DNA of 64,000 nt from Anaerosoma tenue (GCF_023161965.1 NZ_JALNTY010000003.1:291271-355270), one strand, 5' to 3'; positions 27,206-36,565 are shown, counted from the stretch's first letter. Program-made: numbers and translations. The notes: generated by a model not told the origin, from the sequence alone.

Positions 27206-28417
27206 TCATGCCGCACGCAGGTGGGGTCGGGACCACCCGAACAGCGCCATGATGACGATCAGGGCCGCCGCGGCGAGGATGGAGGGTGTGAGCCCCACGC
27301 CTTCGGCAAGTGCCCCCGCCCCGATGAACCCGATGACCGAGAGCACGCGGCTGAGCGTCTGTTTGGCCGCGAACACGCGCCCTCGCATGATCGGAAGGGT
27401 GCCCTGCTGCAGGACCGTCGCAAGCGGAACATAGAAGTACATGTTCGCGATACCCGCTGCGAAGAACACGACGGCCGCCCACTGCACCGAGGGCGCGAAA
27501 GCCAACAGCGACACCAGCAGCCCGAAGGCGAACAGGCCGCGCAATAGCGTGCGCACGGGGCCGGACGGATCACCGCGGCCGACCGCCACGCTTCCCACAA
27601 GCAGGCCGACGGTGATCGCGCCGTCAAGCACCGCCAAACCGGGCGCTCCAGCCGCGTAGCGGTCGAGCGCGATCGTGTAGATGAACACCGTAGACGCGGC
27701 GACACCCATCATCGCCACCGAGTACACAGCGAGAAGGTCACGCAGAATGGGGTGACTCCACACGTACTGCAGCCCCGCCGAGGTCTCCCTCACGATCGGC
27801 GCCAGCGAGACGCCACCCGCCGCACCTGCCGCAGACGGCGACCGGTGCGCGATGAGGGACACGAACACCGCGGAGAGCAGATAGGTCCCCGAGTCGAGGA
27901 AGAAGGCGGACCGCGTACCCATCAGGGCGACCAGACCACCTGCGAAGACAAGACCGGTGAGCTCGGCCACCGAGACGGTCACGCTATCCAGGGAGTTGGC
28001 CGCCATCAGGTCGTCGGGCGCCACGAGATCCGGGATGAGCGAGAGCTTCGCGGGCTCGAAGAAGAGCGAGACCGCCGCCACGAGGAACGCGACCCCGTAC
28101 ACGGCCATCAGGCTGTACTCGGCAACGAACGGGACTGCGAGCACGAGCGCCGCCCGTGCGATGTCCGCCACGATCATCGTGCGCCGGCGGTCCCACCTGT
28201 CCACATATGCGCCGGCCACGATGCCGAAGAGCGCCGCCGGGAGCATCGAGATCGCCAGCATGATGCCCATCTGGAGTTCGGACCCGGTGATCTCGTATAC
28301 GAGCACGCCAAGAGCGATCTGGTCGACCTTGTCGCCGACCACCGAGATCAGCTGTGCCGCCCAGAGACGACGATAGTCAGATGAGCGCAACGGCGCCCAC
28401 AGACGACCCCCCGGCAT
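27206..28417 (-). CDS. MFS transporter (DitE/MefA-like exporter group)
   Basis: A 403-residue major facilitator with about twelve hydrophobic helices. The opening LWAPLRSSDYRRLWAAQLISVVGDKVDQIALGVLVYEITGS matches the enterobactin-exporter/MefA-like group, and the loop DRWDRRRTMIVADI is MFS motif A. Start is uncertain: ATG 28417 follows GGGGGAG closely; ATG 28429 and TTG 28444 are in frame. The substrate is unknown. It lies 40 bases after the NlpC/P60 gene on the same strand. Confidence 0.86.
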   Translation of the reverse strand: MPGGRLWAPLRSSDYRRLWAAQLISVVGDKVDQIALGVLVYEITGSELQMGIMLAISMLPAALFGIVAGAYVDRWDRRRTMIVADIARAALVLAVPFVAEYSLMAVYGVAFLVAAVSLFFEPAKLSLIPDLVAPDDLMAANSLDSVTVSVAELTGLVFAGGLVALMGTRSAFFLDSGTYLLSAVFVSLIAHRSPSAAGAAGGVSLAPIVRETSAGLQYVWSHPILRDLLAVYSVAMMGVAASTVFIYTIALDRYAAGAPGLAVLDGAITVGLLVGSVAVGRGDPSGPVRTLLRGLFAFGLLVSLLAFAPSVQWAAVVFFAAGIANMYFYVPLATVLQQGTLPIMRGRVFAAKQTLSRVLSVIGFIGAGALAEGVGLTPSILAAAALIVIMALFGWSRPHLRAA

Positions 28418-28456
28418 CTGCTCCCCCATCAATGCACTAGACAAGCCCCGCCGATG

Positions 28457-29542
28457 TCAGGGCCTGCATGCCCCCACGTAATCGCTGCGCGCGCCCAGGC
28501 TCGACACCTTGACGACATCCCCCGTGCTGGGTGCGTGTACGTAGTTGCCGTTGCCAACGTAGATGCCGACATGATGGATGGTGCTTCGGCCGAAGAACAC
28601 GAGGTCTCCGGGCTCGAGGTTGGCTTTCGAGACGCGCTGGCCCACGTTGATCTGTGCGCGTGAGCTGTGCGGTAGGCTGACGCCGATCTGCGCATAGCAC
28701 CACATGGTGAAGCCGCTGCAGTCGAACATGTCCGGACCCGCCGCCGCCCACTTGTAGGGAGACCCGAGCTTCGACAAGGCGATGGCCACGACGGATGAGC
28801 GTGGAGCATTGGTGGGATCGCCGTAGTCGGTGGCCGGTCGTGCAGCTGCCGCCGCGGCTGCGGCACGGCGCCTGGCCGCCTCCTCCGCCTCACGAACGAG
28901 CTCGGCGATCTCCTCCTCGACCCCCGCGAGGAGCCGCTCGCGCTCCTCGAGCTGGCCTTCGACCTCCGCCCTCTGGCGCTCCATGACATCGGCGTGGGCC
29001 TTGGCCTCGGCCTGCTGAGCCGCGAGTTCGGCGTGGACGCGCTCAAGCTCCGTGCGGGTCTCCCGGAGCTCCGCCATCTGCGCGGCGTCTCTGCCGTTGA
29101 GCGTCTGCAGCACATCCCACATCGTAGCGAACTCGTCGAAGGACGTTGCGCCGAGCAGGACCTCGAGCGCACCGAGAGGGCCCTGACGATACATGCTCAC
29201 GACACGGGTGGAGAGATGCGTCTCCAGCGTGGCCCGGCGGGCCTCGAGCTCAGCCGCGAGCTCCTCGTTGGCCTGGACGTCCGCGGTCACCGCTTCGTAC
29301 TGCCCGCGCGCCTCGTTGTACTCCTCGGCGGCTATCTCGAGCTCCACGTCGAGCTCGTCCACCTGTGCCTTGATGCGCGCTGCTTCTGCACGCTTATCGT
29401 CAAGAGGAGTGGCCGACGCGGGCGCGGCGAGACCAAGCAGCATCGCCATGATCAGAAGCGGGCCGATAACCCGCTGAAGTGGACCGCCCAGGACTCTCGA
29501 CCTCCTCGTCCATCGATCGGAACCGCCGAATGGACGAATCAT
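28457..29542 (-). CDS. Secreted NlpC/P60 peptidoglycan hydrolase with coiled coil
   Basis: A 361-residue exported cell-wall hydrolase. A signal peptide (RVIGPLLIMAMLLGLAAPASA) precedes a long coiled coil (about residues 45-230, as in RipA/PcsB/CwlO) and a C-terminal NlpC/P60 domain with catalytic Cys (FDCSGFTMWCYAQIG), His (HHVGIYVGNG) and the third polar residue (YVHAP). Such enzymes cut the D-Glu-mDAP bond, often under FtsEX control. ATG 29542 overlaps the previous gene's stop by 4 bases (ATGA), supporting this start although the frame is open much further. Confidence 0.92.
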   Translation of the reverse strand: MIRPFGGSDRWTRRSRVLGGPLQRVIGPLLIMAMLLGLAAPASATPLDDKRAEAARIKAQVDELDVELEIAAEEYNEARGQYEAVTADVQANEELAAELEARRATLETHLSTRVVSMYRQGPLGALEVLLGATSFDEFATMWDVLQTLNGRDAAQMAELRETRTELERVHAELAAQQAEAKAHADVMERQRAEVEGQLEERERLLAGVEEEIAELVREAEEAARRRAAAAAAAARPATDYGDPTNAPRSSVVAIALSKLGSPYKWAAAGPDMFDCSGFTMWCYAQIGVSLPHSSRAQINVGQRVSKANLEPGDLVFFGRSTIHHVGIYVGNGNYVHAPSTGDVVKVSSLGARSDYVGACRP

Positions 29543-30462
29543 CGTACCACAGACCCGGACCTCGCAGACAGCACGGCACAGAGGCCGTCGAGGATGCGGA
29601 CCGCGACCGATTGTGCCGACCGCTCGTCGCTGTGAGCACCGTCCGGAAGCGACACGCAGACCTCCCGACGCTCTCCAAGCGCACCGAACGCGGCGACGAA
29701 CCTGCCTTCCGCGCCCGCTCCGGCGTGCACGCTGACGACGGGCATCCCCTCCGCCGGCGACACCTCCGGCCCTGTGCACAATCTGACGGTCAATGAACCA
29801 GCGGCTGCGGACACACGCTCTGCCGTCTCGAGCACCTCCACCTGCGCCGTAGGCTCCGCGGCCAACGCCAGGTTGGCCACCCGCTCGGCGATGGCGCGGG
29901 CCCCCTGTCCCTCCCATACGAGGACGAGACGGGCCCTGCCGAGCGCCTCGGCAGCACGCGCAGCCGCAACGGGCAGCGCAGCAGGCGCTCCGGGATCCTT
30001 GCCCTGCCATACATGATGGAGCTGCTCGATCGCACGGACGGTCTCCGGACCGGCGATGCCGTCGCGCGGAAGGCCCACGTTCGACTGGAACTCGCCCACC
30101 GCGCGCTCCGTGTACGCGCCGAAGATGCCGTCGGGAGGCCCGCAGGCGAAACCGAGCACGTTGAGGGCGCCCTGCAGCACAGACACGTCGGCGCCGTGGA
30201 AGTACGGGATCCTGAGGTACAGCAGCCGGTCCCCGAGCCGGAATGTGGCGTCCACGAGCGCGGACCACGTCTCGTCACCGACGACACCGTCCTCGGACAG
30301 CTCGTGCTCTCGCTGGAACCGCCTCACGGCCGTCAGCGTCGCGCCCAGGAAGACGCCGTCTATGCCGGTAGGGCCGAGATCGAAGCCGAGCATCAGCAAC
30401 CGCTTCTGCACATCCTCGACTGCGGCGCCCCGGTCACCTTGTGAGATCGGCTTCAGCACCAT
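29539..30462 (-). CDS. Protein with two peptidoglycan-binding domains and an unassigned C-terminal domain
   Basis: A 307-residue protein. Two PG_binding_1 repeats occupy about residues 8-75 (GDRGAAVEDVQKRLLMLGF) and 85-150 (ADVSVLQGALNVLGFACGP). Residues about 175-307 form an alpha/beta domain (RARLVLVWEGQGARAIAERV) whose order of strands resembles an N-acetylmuramoyl-L-alanine amidase-type Rossmannoid but lacks its zinc motifs. No signal peptide is visible, which is odd for a wall-binding protein. It is translationally coupled to the NlpC/P60 hydrolase. Confidence 0.8.
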   Translation of the reverse strand: MVLKPISQGDRGAAVEDVQKRLLMLGFDLGPTGIDGVFLGATLTAVRRFQREHELSEDGVVGDETWSALVDATFRLGDRLLYLRIPYFHGADVSVLQGALNVLGFACGPPDGIFGAYTERAVGEFQSNVGLPRDGIAGPETVRAIEQLHHVWQGKDPGAPAALPVAAARAAEALGRARLVLVWEGQGARAIAERVANLALAAEPTAQVEVLETAERVSAAAGSLTVRLCTGPEVSPAEGMPVVSVHAGAGAEGRFVAAFGALGERREVCVSLPDGAHSDERSAQSVAVRILDGLCAVLSARSGSVVR

Positions 30463-30494
30463 CGACTCCGATCGGCGATCATGTCAGTGCGCGG

Positions 30495-30842
30495 TCAGAA
30501 GCCGTGACGCTCCCTGAACCGCGCGACGTTCGAGGATACGTGGCCTTGGTGGCTGTCGACACGCCGCTTGAACGTATCGATCTCGAAACCCACCACGACA
30601 TCCCCACTGAAGGTATACACGCCCGATGCGCTGTCGAAGTCTAGCACGAACGCACGTACGAGAGCCGAGAGCATCTCGTAGAGTTCCTCCCGCTGATGCC
30701 CCGTGCGCATCACGATGTCGTGCTCGGTCAGCGGCTCGCCCGGATGGTGCGCGAACAACACGAGCACATCACGAAGGACACGCTCGTTGGTAGCGTCAAG
30801 CTCAAGATTCGCGAGCGCCCGTGCCAGGCTCACGCCGTCCAC
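30495..30842 (-). CDS. Hypothetical winged-helix-like protein, 115 aa
   Basis: A 115-residue cytoplasmic protein of unknown family. Residues about 15-75 (NERVLRDVLVLFAHHPGEPLTEHDIVMRTG) look like a winged helix-turn-helix that may bind DNA or mediate protein contact. Residues 85-115 are basic. It is located between the diguanylate cyclase and the peptidoglycan-binding gene, all on the same strand with short gaps, so it may belong to that transcription unit. Confidence 0.6.
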   Translation of the reverse strand: MDGVSLARALANLELDATNERVLRDVLVLFAHHPGEPLTEHDIVMRTGHQREELYEMLSALVRAFVLDFDSASGVYTFSGDVVVGFEIDTFKRRVDSHQGHVSSNVARFRERHGF

Positions 30843-30889
30843 CTCTCCTGGTCATGCAGCCACGCGCGACACCTGCGTCGACAGCGCCC

Positions 30890-32401
30890 CTAGGCCGCAA
30901 CGACCACCCGGTTCTTGCCCGCACGCTTCGCCCGATACATGGCCTGATCCGCGGCTTCGATGAGCGACGCCCCGTCGGAGGCGTGCAGCGGATAGGTGGC
31001 CACCCCGAGCGAGATCGTCTGTGTGACCCGTTCGCCCTGCTCGTCCGCGATGTGCGGGTACTCTTCCATGCTGGTGCGGATCCTCTCGGCCACTGCGAGA
31101 GCGCCCGCCACGTCGGTCTCGGGCAGCACGACGACGAACTCCTCGCCGCCGTAGCGGGCCGCGACATCGATCTCGCGGAGGTTCTGCCTGATGACCGAGC
31201 TCACCGCCTTCAGGACCATATCGCCCTTCGGATGCCCGAACCGATCGTTGAACTGCTTGAAGTCGTCGATGTCGAGCATGATCACCGACAGCCTGTGGCC
31301 GAACCGCATCGCGCGCTCTATCTCCTCGTCGAGCCGCTGGTGGAGATAGCCGTGGTTGTACAGCTCGGTCAGCCGGTCTGTCACCGAAAGCCGCTCCAGC
31401 TCCTCGTGGAGCAGAGCGTTCTGGAGGGCCAGCGATGACTGGTTGGCGATCACCTGGAGCCTGTCGCGCTCGGCCTGCGTGAGATCCCGGAACGTGGCCG
31501 AGGCGATCATGAGCACGCCGATCACGGAGTCGCCCGAGCGTAGCGGCATCGCCGCATGTGACCGGATCTCCTCGGGCCGGGTGCTCCAGGCATTGAGGTC
31601 GGTCCCAACCTGCACATCGCTCTGCTGGACGAAGCCCTCCCGGAACGCCACGCCGAGGATGGTCTCGGCCACAGGGACCGCCGGGACGAAGTAGTCCTCG
31701 GGGCGACCCTGGCTCGCGCGCAGGCGAAGCGTCCAATCGCGCTGGTCGAACAGATAGACAGCCGATATCTCCGCTCCGAGGATGCCGTTCGCGCCGTCCA
31801 CGATCAGGCTGGTCACGTCCTCCACGGAACTGAACGTCGTCAACGCCTTGAAGAACTCGTGCGTGAAGAAGATCTCCGCGAGGCGGCTTTCGAGCTCTTC
31901 GTTGGCACGCTCGAGCGCCTCTTTGCTGGCCTGCAGGCGGCGCTCATGACTACGGATCTTGTCGTAGGCCACCTGCAGTTCGACGAATATCTTCTCCTGC
32001 TCCTCGCTGCGCTTCTTGGCGATCAGCAGGTCCCAGACGAGTTCCGACCCGCTGCCGGTGACGACGACGACATCGGCGGGCCGTTCGGCGTCAAGCGACC
32101 GGTACAACGCCTCGTCTTCGGAGAGATCCAGGACCAGATCGAGACCGGAGATCTGCGAGAGTTCGGATACCTGCGTCGTCGTGAAGATCCCGAGGTCTTC
32201 GGCGAGCCGCATCGCGGGAGCGGTGCGGCCGATGTCGAATACTGCCACGACATCGAGATTCTCGATGTCGTTGAGCAGGCGCAGGACCGAGGTCGCGCGG
32301 AGGCCGCCTCCCGCGATCGCGATGCTGATATGGCCTTCCCGGACCGCCGATGCCGCAGCAGCCCCTGCCCGCTCCTCCATCACAAGCCTTCCGGTCAACA
32401 C
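30890..32401 (-). CDS. Diguanylate cyclase: Rossmann-like, GAF and GGDEF domains
   Basis: A 503-residue enzyme making cyclic di-GMP. The N-terminal region (about residues 20-135) starts SIAIAGGGLRATSVLRLL, a glycine-rich dinucleotide-binding-like fold. A coiled coil (140-180), a GAF domain (about 185-325) and a GGDEF domain follow with intact active site RYGGEEF and the inhibitory RxxD site REID five residues before it. There is no transmembrane segment. Start could be 32401 or ATG 32380. It follows cheD by 13 bases, tying cyclic di-GMP to the chemotaxis operon. Confidence 0.93.
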   Translation of the reverse strand: MLTGRLVMEERAGAAAASAVREGHISIAIAGGGLRATSVLRLLNDIENLDVVAVFDIGRTAPAMRLAEDLGIFTTTQVSELSQISGLDLVLDLSEDEALYRSLDAERPADVVVVTGSGSELVWDLLIAKKRSEEQEKIFVELQVAYDKIRSHERRLQASKEALERANEELESRLAEIFFTHEFFKALTTFSSVEDVTSLIVDGANGILGAEISAVYLFDQRDWTLRLRASQGRPEDYFVPAVPVAETILGVAFREGFVQQSDVQVGTDLNAWSTRPEEIRSHAAMPLRSGDSVIGVLMIASATFRDLTQAERDRLQVIANQSSLALQNALLHEELERLSVTDRLTELYNHGYLHQRLDEEIERAMRFGHRLSVIMLDIDDFKQFNDRFGHPKGDMVLKAVSSVIRQNLREIDVAARYGGEEFVVVLPETDVAGALAVAERIRTSMEEYPHIADEQGERVTQTISLGVATYPLHASDGASLIEAADQAMYRAKRAGKNRVVVAA

Positions 32402-32414
32402 CCTGGACGTGCTG

Positions 32415-32933
32415 TCACAACTCCTTGATACCGTACCGGTAGCTGCGGACCACTACCAGCCCGGTATCCAGGTACAACTCCATAGTACGCGCATAGTTCC
32501 CACCGATATCTTCGGCAACAACGGGAATCCGCAACAGGCTCAACTGCTGCTTCACCGCATCCACGTTACGCATCCCGATGCCGGTGATGTTCGCCTCACC
32601 GCCGAACATCGTCGAACCGCCAGCAAGCTTCGCAACGAGCCTGCGCCGTGGAAGGCCCCCCGTCACCGCCTCGGCAAGACGCGGTACGGCCACGGTGGCG
32701 AACCGGTCCGCGAGCCCACCGAGCCGTGTGTCCGAAGGAGATGGCAGCATGATGTGTGCCATCCCGCCGCGTCGGGTGAACGCGTCCCACAGCGTGACCC
32801 CGACGCACGACCCCAGCGCGGGCGTCACAAGGACCTGCGGATGGACGGCCACCGCGAGCTCGCCGGTGGCCACCACCACCGTGTTCTCATCTGGATCGGC
32901 CCAGAAGCCTCCTGTCGTGTTGGACATCGTCAC
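32415..32933 (-). CDS. cheD: Chemoreceptor glutamine deamidase CheD
   Basis: A 172-residue CheD that deamidates receptor glutamines and also binds CheC. The catalytic Cys lies in LGSCVGVTLWDA and the His in GGMAHIMLPS; the KLAGGSTMFGGEANITGIGMRN block is standard. It lies 5 bases after cheC, as in Bacillus and Thermotoga, and the pair would run the CheC-CheD-CheY adaptation loop. Confidence 0.94.
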   Translation of the reverse strand: MTMSNTTGGFWADPDENTVVVATGELAVAVHPQVLVTPALGSCVGVTLWDAFTRRGGMAHIMLPSPSDTRLGGLADRFATVAVPRLAEAVTGGLPRRRLVAKLAGGSTMFGGEANITGIGMRNVDAVKQQLSLLRIPVVAEDIGGNYARTMELYLDTGLVVVRSYRYGIKEL

Positions 32934-32938
32934 GGCGA

Positions 32939-33550
32939 TCAGATGATCCCGAGCCGGCCGAGCATGACATCCAGGCTGTCCGGGTCGGGAAGGAAGAATA
33001 GCGCCGCGTCGACGCTTGCTCCTGCAGTGGAGAACCGCGTCAGTATGAGGATGGCGTTGTCGACCTTGAGGCCGATCTGCATGGAGACACCCTCCAGGAT
33101 TGCGCCCAGCATGTCGAACGCGAACTGCTCCGGGCCGGGAAGCGCGGAGAGCTCCGTGAGTCTCGCGACCGCCGCAAGGTATGCGGATATGAGCATCGCG
33201 GCCGCATGGGTGACCGTGGCCTCCTCGGCCGAGCCGAGCGACTTGGACGTGCCTGGTTCCCGTGACCGCAGCAGGTCCGAGAGCTGGAGAAGTCCTTCAC
33301 GATCCAGCACGAACAGCAGTCCTCCACCGAGATCGCCGAGAAGGCGGCTGTATACCGCTCCCACCAGGTTCTCGGGCCCGCCGAGCACGGCAGGCACCTC
33401 GGTGACAGGGAGGAGCCTGACATCAGGCACGTCGATATCGACCGGAGTGCCGAGCAGCTGGGAGAGAGCCGTTGCCGCGTGGCCGGCGCCGATGCTCCCG
33501 ACCTCTCCCAGTGCGTCCAACTGCATGTCGGTGAGATCGCGTGGGTCCAT
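32939..33550 (-). CDS. cheC: CheC-like chemotaxis protein with degenerate phosphatase sites
   Basis: A 203-residue CheC/CheX/FliY-fold protein. The consensus D-x3-E-x2-N-x22-P active site is present first as D-A-L-G-E-V-G-S-x22-P, with Ser in place of Asn. The second site is lost (FDMLGAILEGVSMQ lacks the Glu and Asn). The start ATG 33550 lies one base after the cheA stop. It may therefore be a weak CheY-P phosphatase or mainly a CheD-binding regulator. Confidence 0.88.
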   Translation of the reverse strand: MDPRDLTDMQLDALGEVGSIGAGHAATALSQLLGTPVDIDVPDVRLLPVTEVPAVLGGPENLVGAVYSRLLGDLGGGLLFVLDREGLLQLSDLLRSREPGTSKSLGSAEEATVTHAAAMLISAYLAAVARLTELSALPGPEQFAFDMLGAILEGVSMQIGLKVDNAILILTRFSTAGASVDAALFFLPDPDSLDVMLGRLGII

Positions 33551-33551
33551 G

Positions 33552-35501
33552 CTAGACCTCCTGTGAGAAGAGCGTCCGCGGGTCAAGGATGAGAGCCACC
33601 CGGCCATCCCCGAGAACGGTCGCGCCGCCGAGGCCGTGGAGGCCGCGGAACAGCGCCGACAGCGGCTTGATCACGACCTCACGTCTCCCCACGAGCAGGG
33701 GAACGGCGAGCGCGTGGATGGACTGGCCCGAGCGCACGAGCACAAGGTGGTGGTCGGCGCCGTCGTCGTCCGCGGCACGACTGTGCGAGAAGAGCTTGTC
33801 GAGCCGGCTCAGAGGCACCGCCGTGCCGTCGCGAAGCACGACCACCGGTGCGCCGTCCACGGTCTTGGCCTGCACCTCATCGGGCGAGAGAACCTCGTCG
33901 ACCGCACTGAGTGGCAGCGCGTACACCTGGTCGGCACTGCTCACGAGCAACGCCTGTATGATCGCGAGCGTGAGCGGCAGCTGGAGCGCGATGCTCATGC
34001 CCTGTCCGGGGGTCGAGGACACCGCGATGCCGCCCCCGAGATACTCGATCTTCCCCTTGACCACATCCATGCCCACCCCCCGGCCCGATACGCGGGTCGC
34101 CTTGTCCACGGTGGTGAACGCGGGTATGCAGACGAACATCAGGATGTCCTCGTGGGAGTACGAGTCACGATCGTCCCGGTCGGCGATTCCGCGCTCGACG
34201 GCCTTCTCCCATATCCGGTCGACATCCATGCCGCGCCCGTCGTCCTCGACGGTGATCAACACCTGCTCCCTCACTCGCTCGGCCACCAGACGCACCGTCC
34301 CGCGCGCCGGCTTGCCGGCCGCCACGCGCTCCTCGGGCGACTCGATCCCGTGGTCCACAGCGTTGCGCAGGAGGTGGACGATCGGGTCGCCGATCTCGTC
34401 GAGCACCGTGCGGTCGAGCTCGATGTCCTGCCCCTCCATCTCGAGCACGACGTCCTTGCCGAGATCACGCGCCAGGTCACGGACCATGCGGGGAAAGCGG
34501 TTGAAGATGTTGCCCACCGGCACCATCCGGGTCTGCATGACCTCCTGCTGCAGGTCGGCGCTGATGCGCCTCAGGACATCGAGGGACTCGAAGAGTTCAC
34601 TGCTCTGCAACCGTCCGGCGACATCCTCCAACCGGGAGCGGACGATGACGAGCTCGCCCACGAGGTCTACGATGGTATCCAGGTGCCCGATAGACACCCT
34701 CACCGTCTGCGTCTCCGCGACCTTGGGCACGTTCGTACGGGTCGCCTCCGGGCGCGCCACCGCACCCGGACCGGGTGAGTCGGCGGTGTCAGGCTCCGGC
34801 GCTGCCTCGACCTCGACCCCCTCGACCTCTGTGACGGCAAGGACAGCCTCACGGATGGTCTCGGGTGTTGCCTTGCTCCGCACGATCGCCTCGAACGAGT
34901 CCTCGAACTGCTCGTCCTCGATCTCCCTCGCTCCGGGATGGGTCTCGACCACGGTCCCGAGATGGTTGAGCCGCTTGATGACCATGTACGCGCGCACGCC
35001 CTTGAGTACACAGCTCTTCTCGATATGGACCTGCACGCTGAAGAGGGATCCTTCGCCGGTCGCGCGCGGCGCCGCTGCAGGGCCTTCCTTGGGCCGCTCG
35101 GGCGTCCCCGCACCGGGCCCCTGGCCGGTCCGCGATACAAGCCGGGCCACGATGTCATCGATCGCGACGGTGCTGCCCCCCGAGGACTCATCGGCGATGA
35201 CCTCACGCACGCGGTCGGTCGCCTGAAGCATAAGGTCTATCAGCTCATGGTCCGCCATCTGCTCCCGTGACCGCACGGTCGACATGAGCGACTCCATCTT
35301 GTGCGTCAGTTCCTGCGTGCGTGTGTAACCCATCGCGGCGGACATCCCTTTGAGCGAGTGGGCGCCCCGGAAGACGGTCTCCACCGGCTCCAGGTCCACG
35401 GGATCGGCTTCGAGCGCAAGGAGGCCGTCGGTGATCGCCTGCAGGTACTCGGCGCTTTCGCTCAGGAACACCTCCACATATGCGGACATGTCATCGCTCA
35501 C
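33552..35501 (-). CDS. cheA: Chemotaxis histidine kinase CheA
   Basis: A 649-residue kinase that phosphorylates CheY and CheB. Domains in order: Hpt P1 (phosphorylated His in HSLKGMSAAMGY, about residue 48), P2 (about 150-235), P3 dimerisation (about 260-320), P4 ATPase with N box (DPIVHLLRNAVDHGIESP) and G1 box (VEDDGRGMDVDRIW), and P5 CheW-like (about 500-645). All catalytic boxes are intact. It is 7 bases after cheB. Confidence 0.96.
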   Translation of the reverse strand: MSDDMSAYVEVFLSESAEYLQAITDGLLALEADPVDLEPVETVFRGAHSLKGMSAAMGYTRTQELTHKMESLMSTVRSREQMADHELIDLMLQATDRVREVIADESSGGSTVAIDDIVARLVSRTGQGPGAGTPERPKEGPAAAPRATGEGSLFSVQVHIEKSCVLKGVRAYMVIKRLNHLGTVVETHPGAREIEDEQFEDSFEAIVRSKATPETIREAVLAVTEVEGVEVEAAPEPDTADSPGPGAVARPEATRTNVPKVAETQTVRVSIGHLDTIVDLVGELVIVRSRLEDVAGRLQSSELFESLDVLRRISADLQQEVMQTRMVPVGNIFNRFPRMVRDLARDLGKDVVLEMEGQDIELDRTVLDEIGDPIVHLLRNAVDHGIESPEERVAAGKPARGTVRLVAERVREQVLITVEDDGRGMDVDRIWEKAVERGIADRDDRDSYSHEDILMFVCIPAFTTVDKATRVSGRGVGMDVVKGKIEYLGGGIAVSSTPGQGMSIALQLPLTLAIIQALLVSSADQVYALPLSAVDEVLSPDEVQAKTVDGAPVVVLRDGTAVPLSRLDKLFSHSRAADDDGADHHLVLVRSGQSIHALAVPLLVGRREVVIKPLSALFRGLHGLGGATVLGDGRVALILDPRTLFSQEV

Positions 35502-35508
35502 AACCCGG

Positions 35509-36555
35509 TCACCCCCTCACTGCGCGGCGGATCTCGCTCGCCACATCGTCGATCGGCACCACGCGGGATGCCACACCCATGCGCACCGCGGCCCCGGGCA
35601 TGCCCCAGACCACACTGCTGTCCTCGTCTTGAACGATCGTCGTACCTCCGGCCTCCATGATCGAACGCAGCCCTGCAGCGCCGTCGGAGCCCATCCCGGT
35701 GAGGACCACCCCCACGGAGTCCTTGCCGACGTGCTCGGCCACACTCATGAACAGCGGATCGGCCGCAGGCCTCACGCCGTGGAGCGGCGGCGCATCCTGA
35801 AGCGACATACGCATCGTCCGCCTCCCGGCCACCGTCATGTGGCTGCCGTGCGGTGCGATGTACGCCGTGTCACGCTCGACCGGCATGCCGTCCTCCGCCT
35901 CGACCACCGGGATCGGCGCCAGTCTGCCCAGACGGCGGGCGAGAGAGCCCGTGAACCCTTTCGGCAGGTGCTGCACGATCATGTACGACGCGCCAAGACC
36001 GGTATCCAGGCCCAGGATGACCGCCTCCAACGCGGGCGGGCCTCCCGTGGAAGCGGCTATCGCCACGATGTGGTCCGGGGGACCTCCCCCGGACGGCCCC
36101 GGAATGCCCGCGACCCGCCGCAACTCGTCGTGACGTGCGAACAGCCGTCGCTCAGGACGCACGCGATACGCCGTCTTGATCTTCTTGATCAGCACCTCGC
36201 TCAGCTCGGTGAGCGAGGTGGCGAATCCGCTCGCAGGCTTGACGATGAAGTCTGTAGCCCCACGCTCAAGCGCAGTGTAGGTGGTGTCGGGGTCGTCTAT
36301 CGAGCTGAGCATGAGCACGCGCGCGGGGCTGGTCCGGATGATGTGGGGCAACGCCTCAAGACCGGTGAGCTCGGGCATCTCGATATCGAGCGTCACGACG
36401 TCAGGCGCGAGGGAGTGCGTCTTCTCGATCGCCTCGACACCCGTGCGCGCGGTTCCAACGACCTCGATGGCAGGGTCGAGCGACAGCGCCCTTGTCAGAA
36501 GTTGACGTGTGAGCGCCGAATCATCGACCACAAGGACCTTGACCGTGGAGCGCAT
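35509..36555 (-). CDS. cheB: Protein-glutamate methylesterase/deamidase CheB
   Basis: A 348-residue response regulator-esterase. The receiver domain (about 1-120) has VVDDSALTRQLL and phospho-Asp in VVTLDIEMPELTGLEAL. The C-terminal esterase has the catalytic Ser in AIAASTGGPPAL, His in IVQHLPKGFTGSLA and Asp in GMGSDGAAGL. ATG 36555 matches the family start; the longer frame overlaps cheY. Confidence 0.96.
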   Translation of the reverse strand: MRSTVKVLVVDDSALTRQLLTRALSLDPAIEVVGTARTGVEAIEKTHSLAPDVVTLDIEMPELTGLEALPHIIRTSPARVLMLSSIDDPDTTYTALERGATDFIVKPASGFATSLTELSEVLIKKIKTAYRVRPERRLFARHDELRRVAGIPGPSGGGPPDHIVAIAASTGGPPALEAVILGLDTGLGASYMIVQHLPKGFTGSLARRLGRLAPIPVVEAEDGMPVERDTAYIAPHGSHMTVAGRRTMRMSLQDAPPLHGVRPAADPLFMSVAEHVGKDSVGVVLTGMGSDGAAGLRSIMEAGGTTIVQDEDSSVVWGMPGAAVRMGVASRVVPIDDVASEIRRAVRG

Positions 36556-36565
36556 GGCTCCCCAT

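Noticed and set aside
26075-27547. Plus-strand 490-codon frame opposite pilT
   Set aside because: A shadow of pilT and the MFS gene; no recognisable domain and no ribosome site.
33589-35226. Plus-strand 545-codon frame opposite cheA
   Set aside because: Ser/Arg-rich low-quality sequence antisense to the intact cheA; no domain visible.
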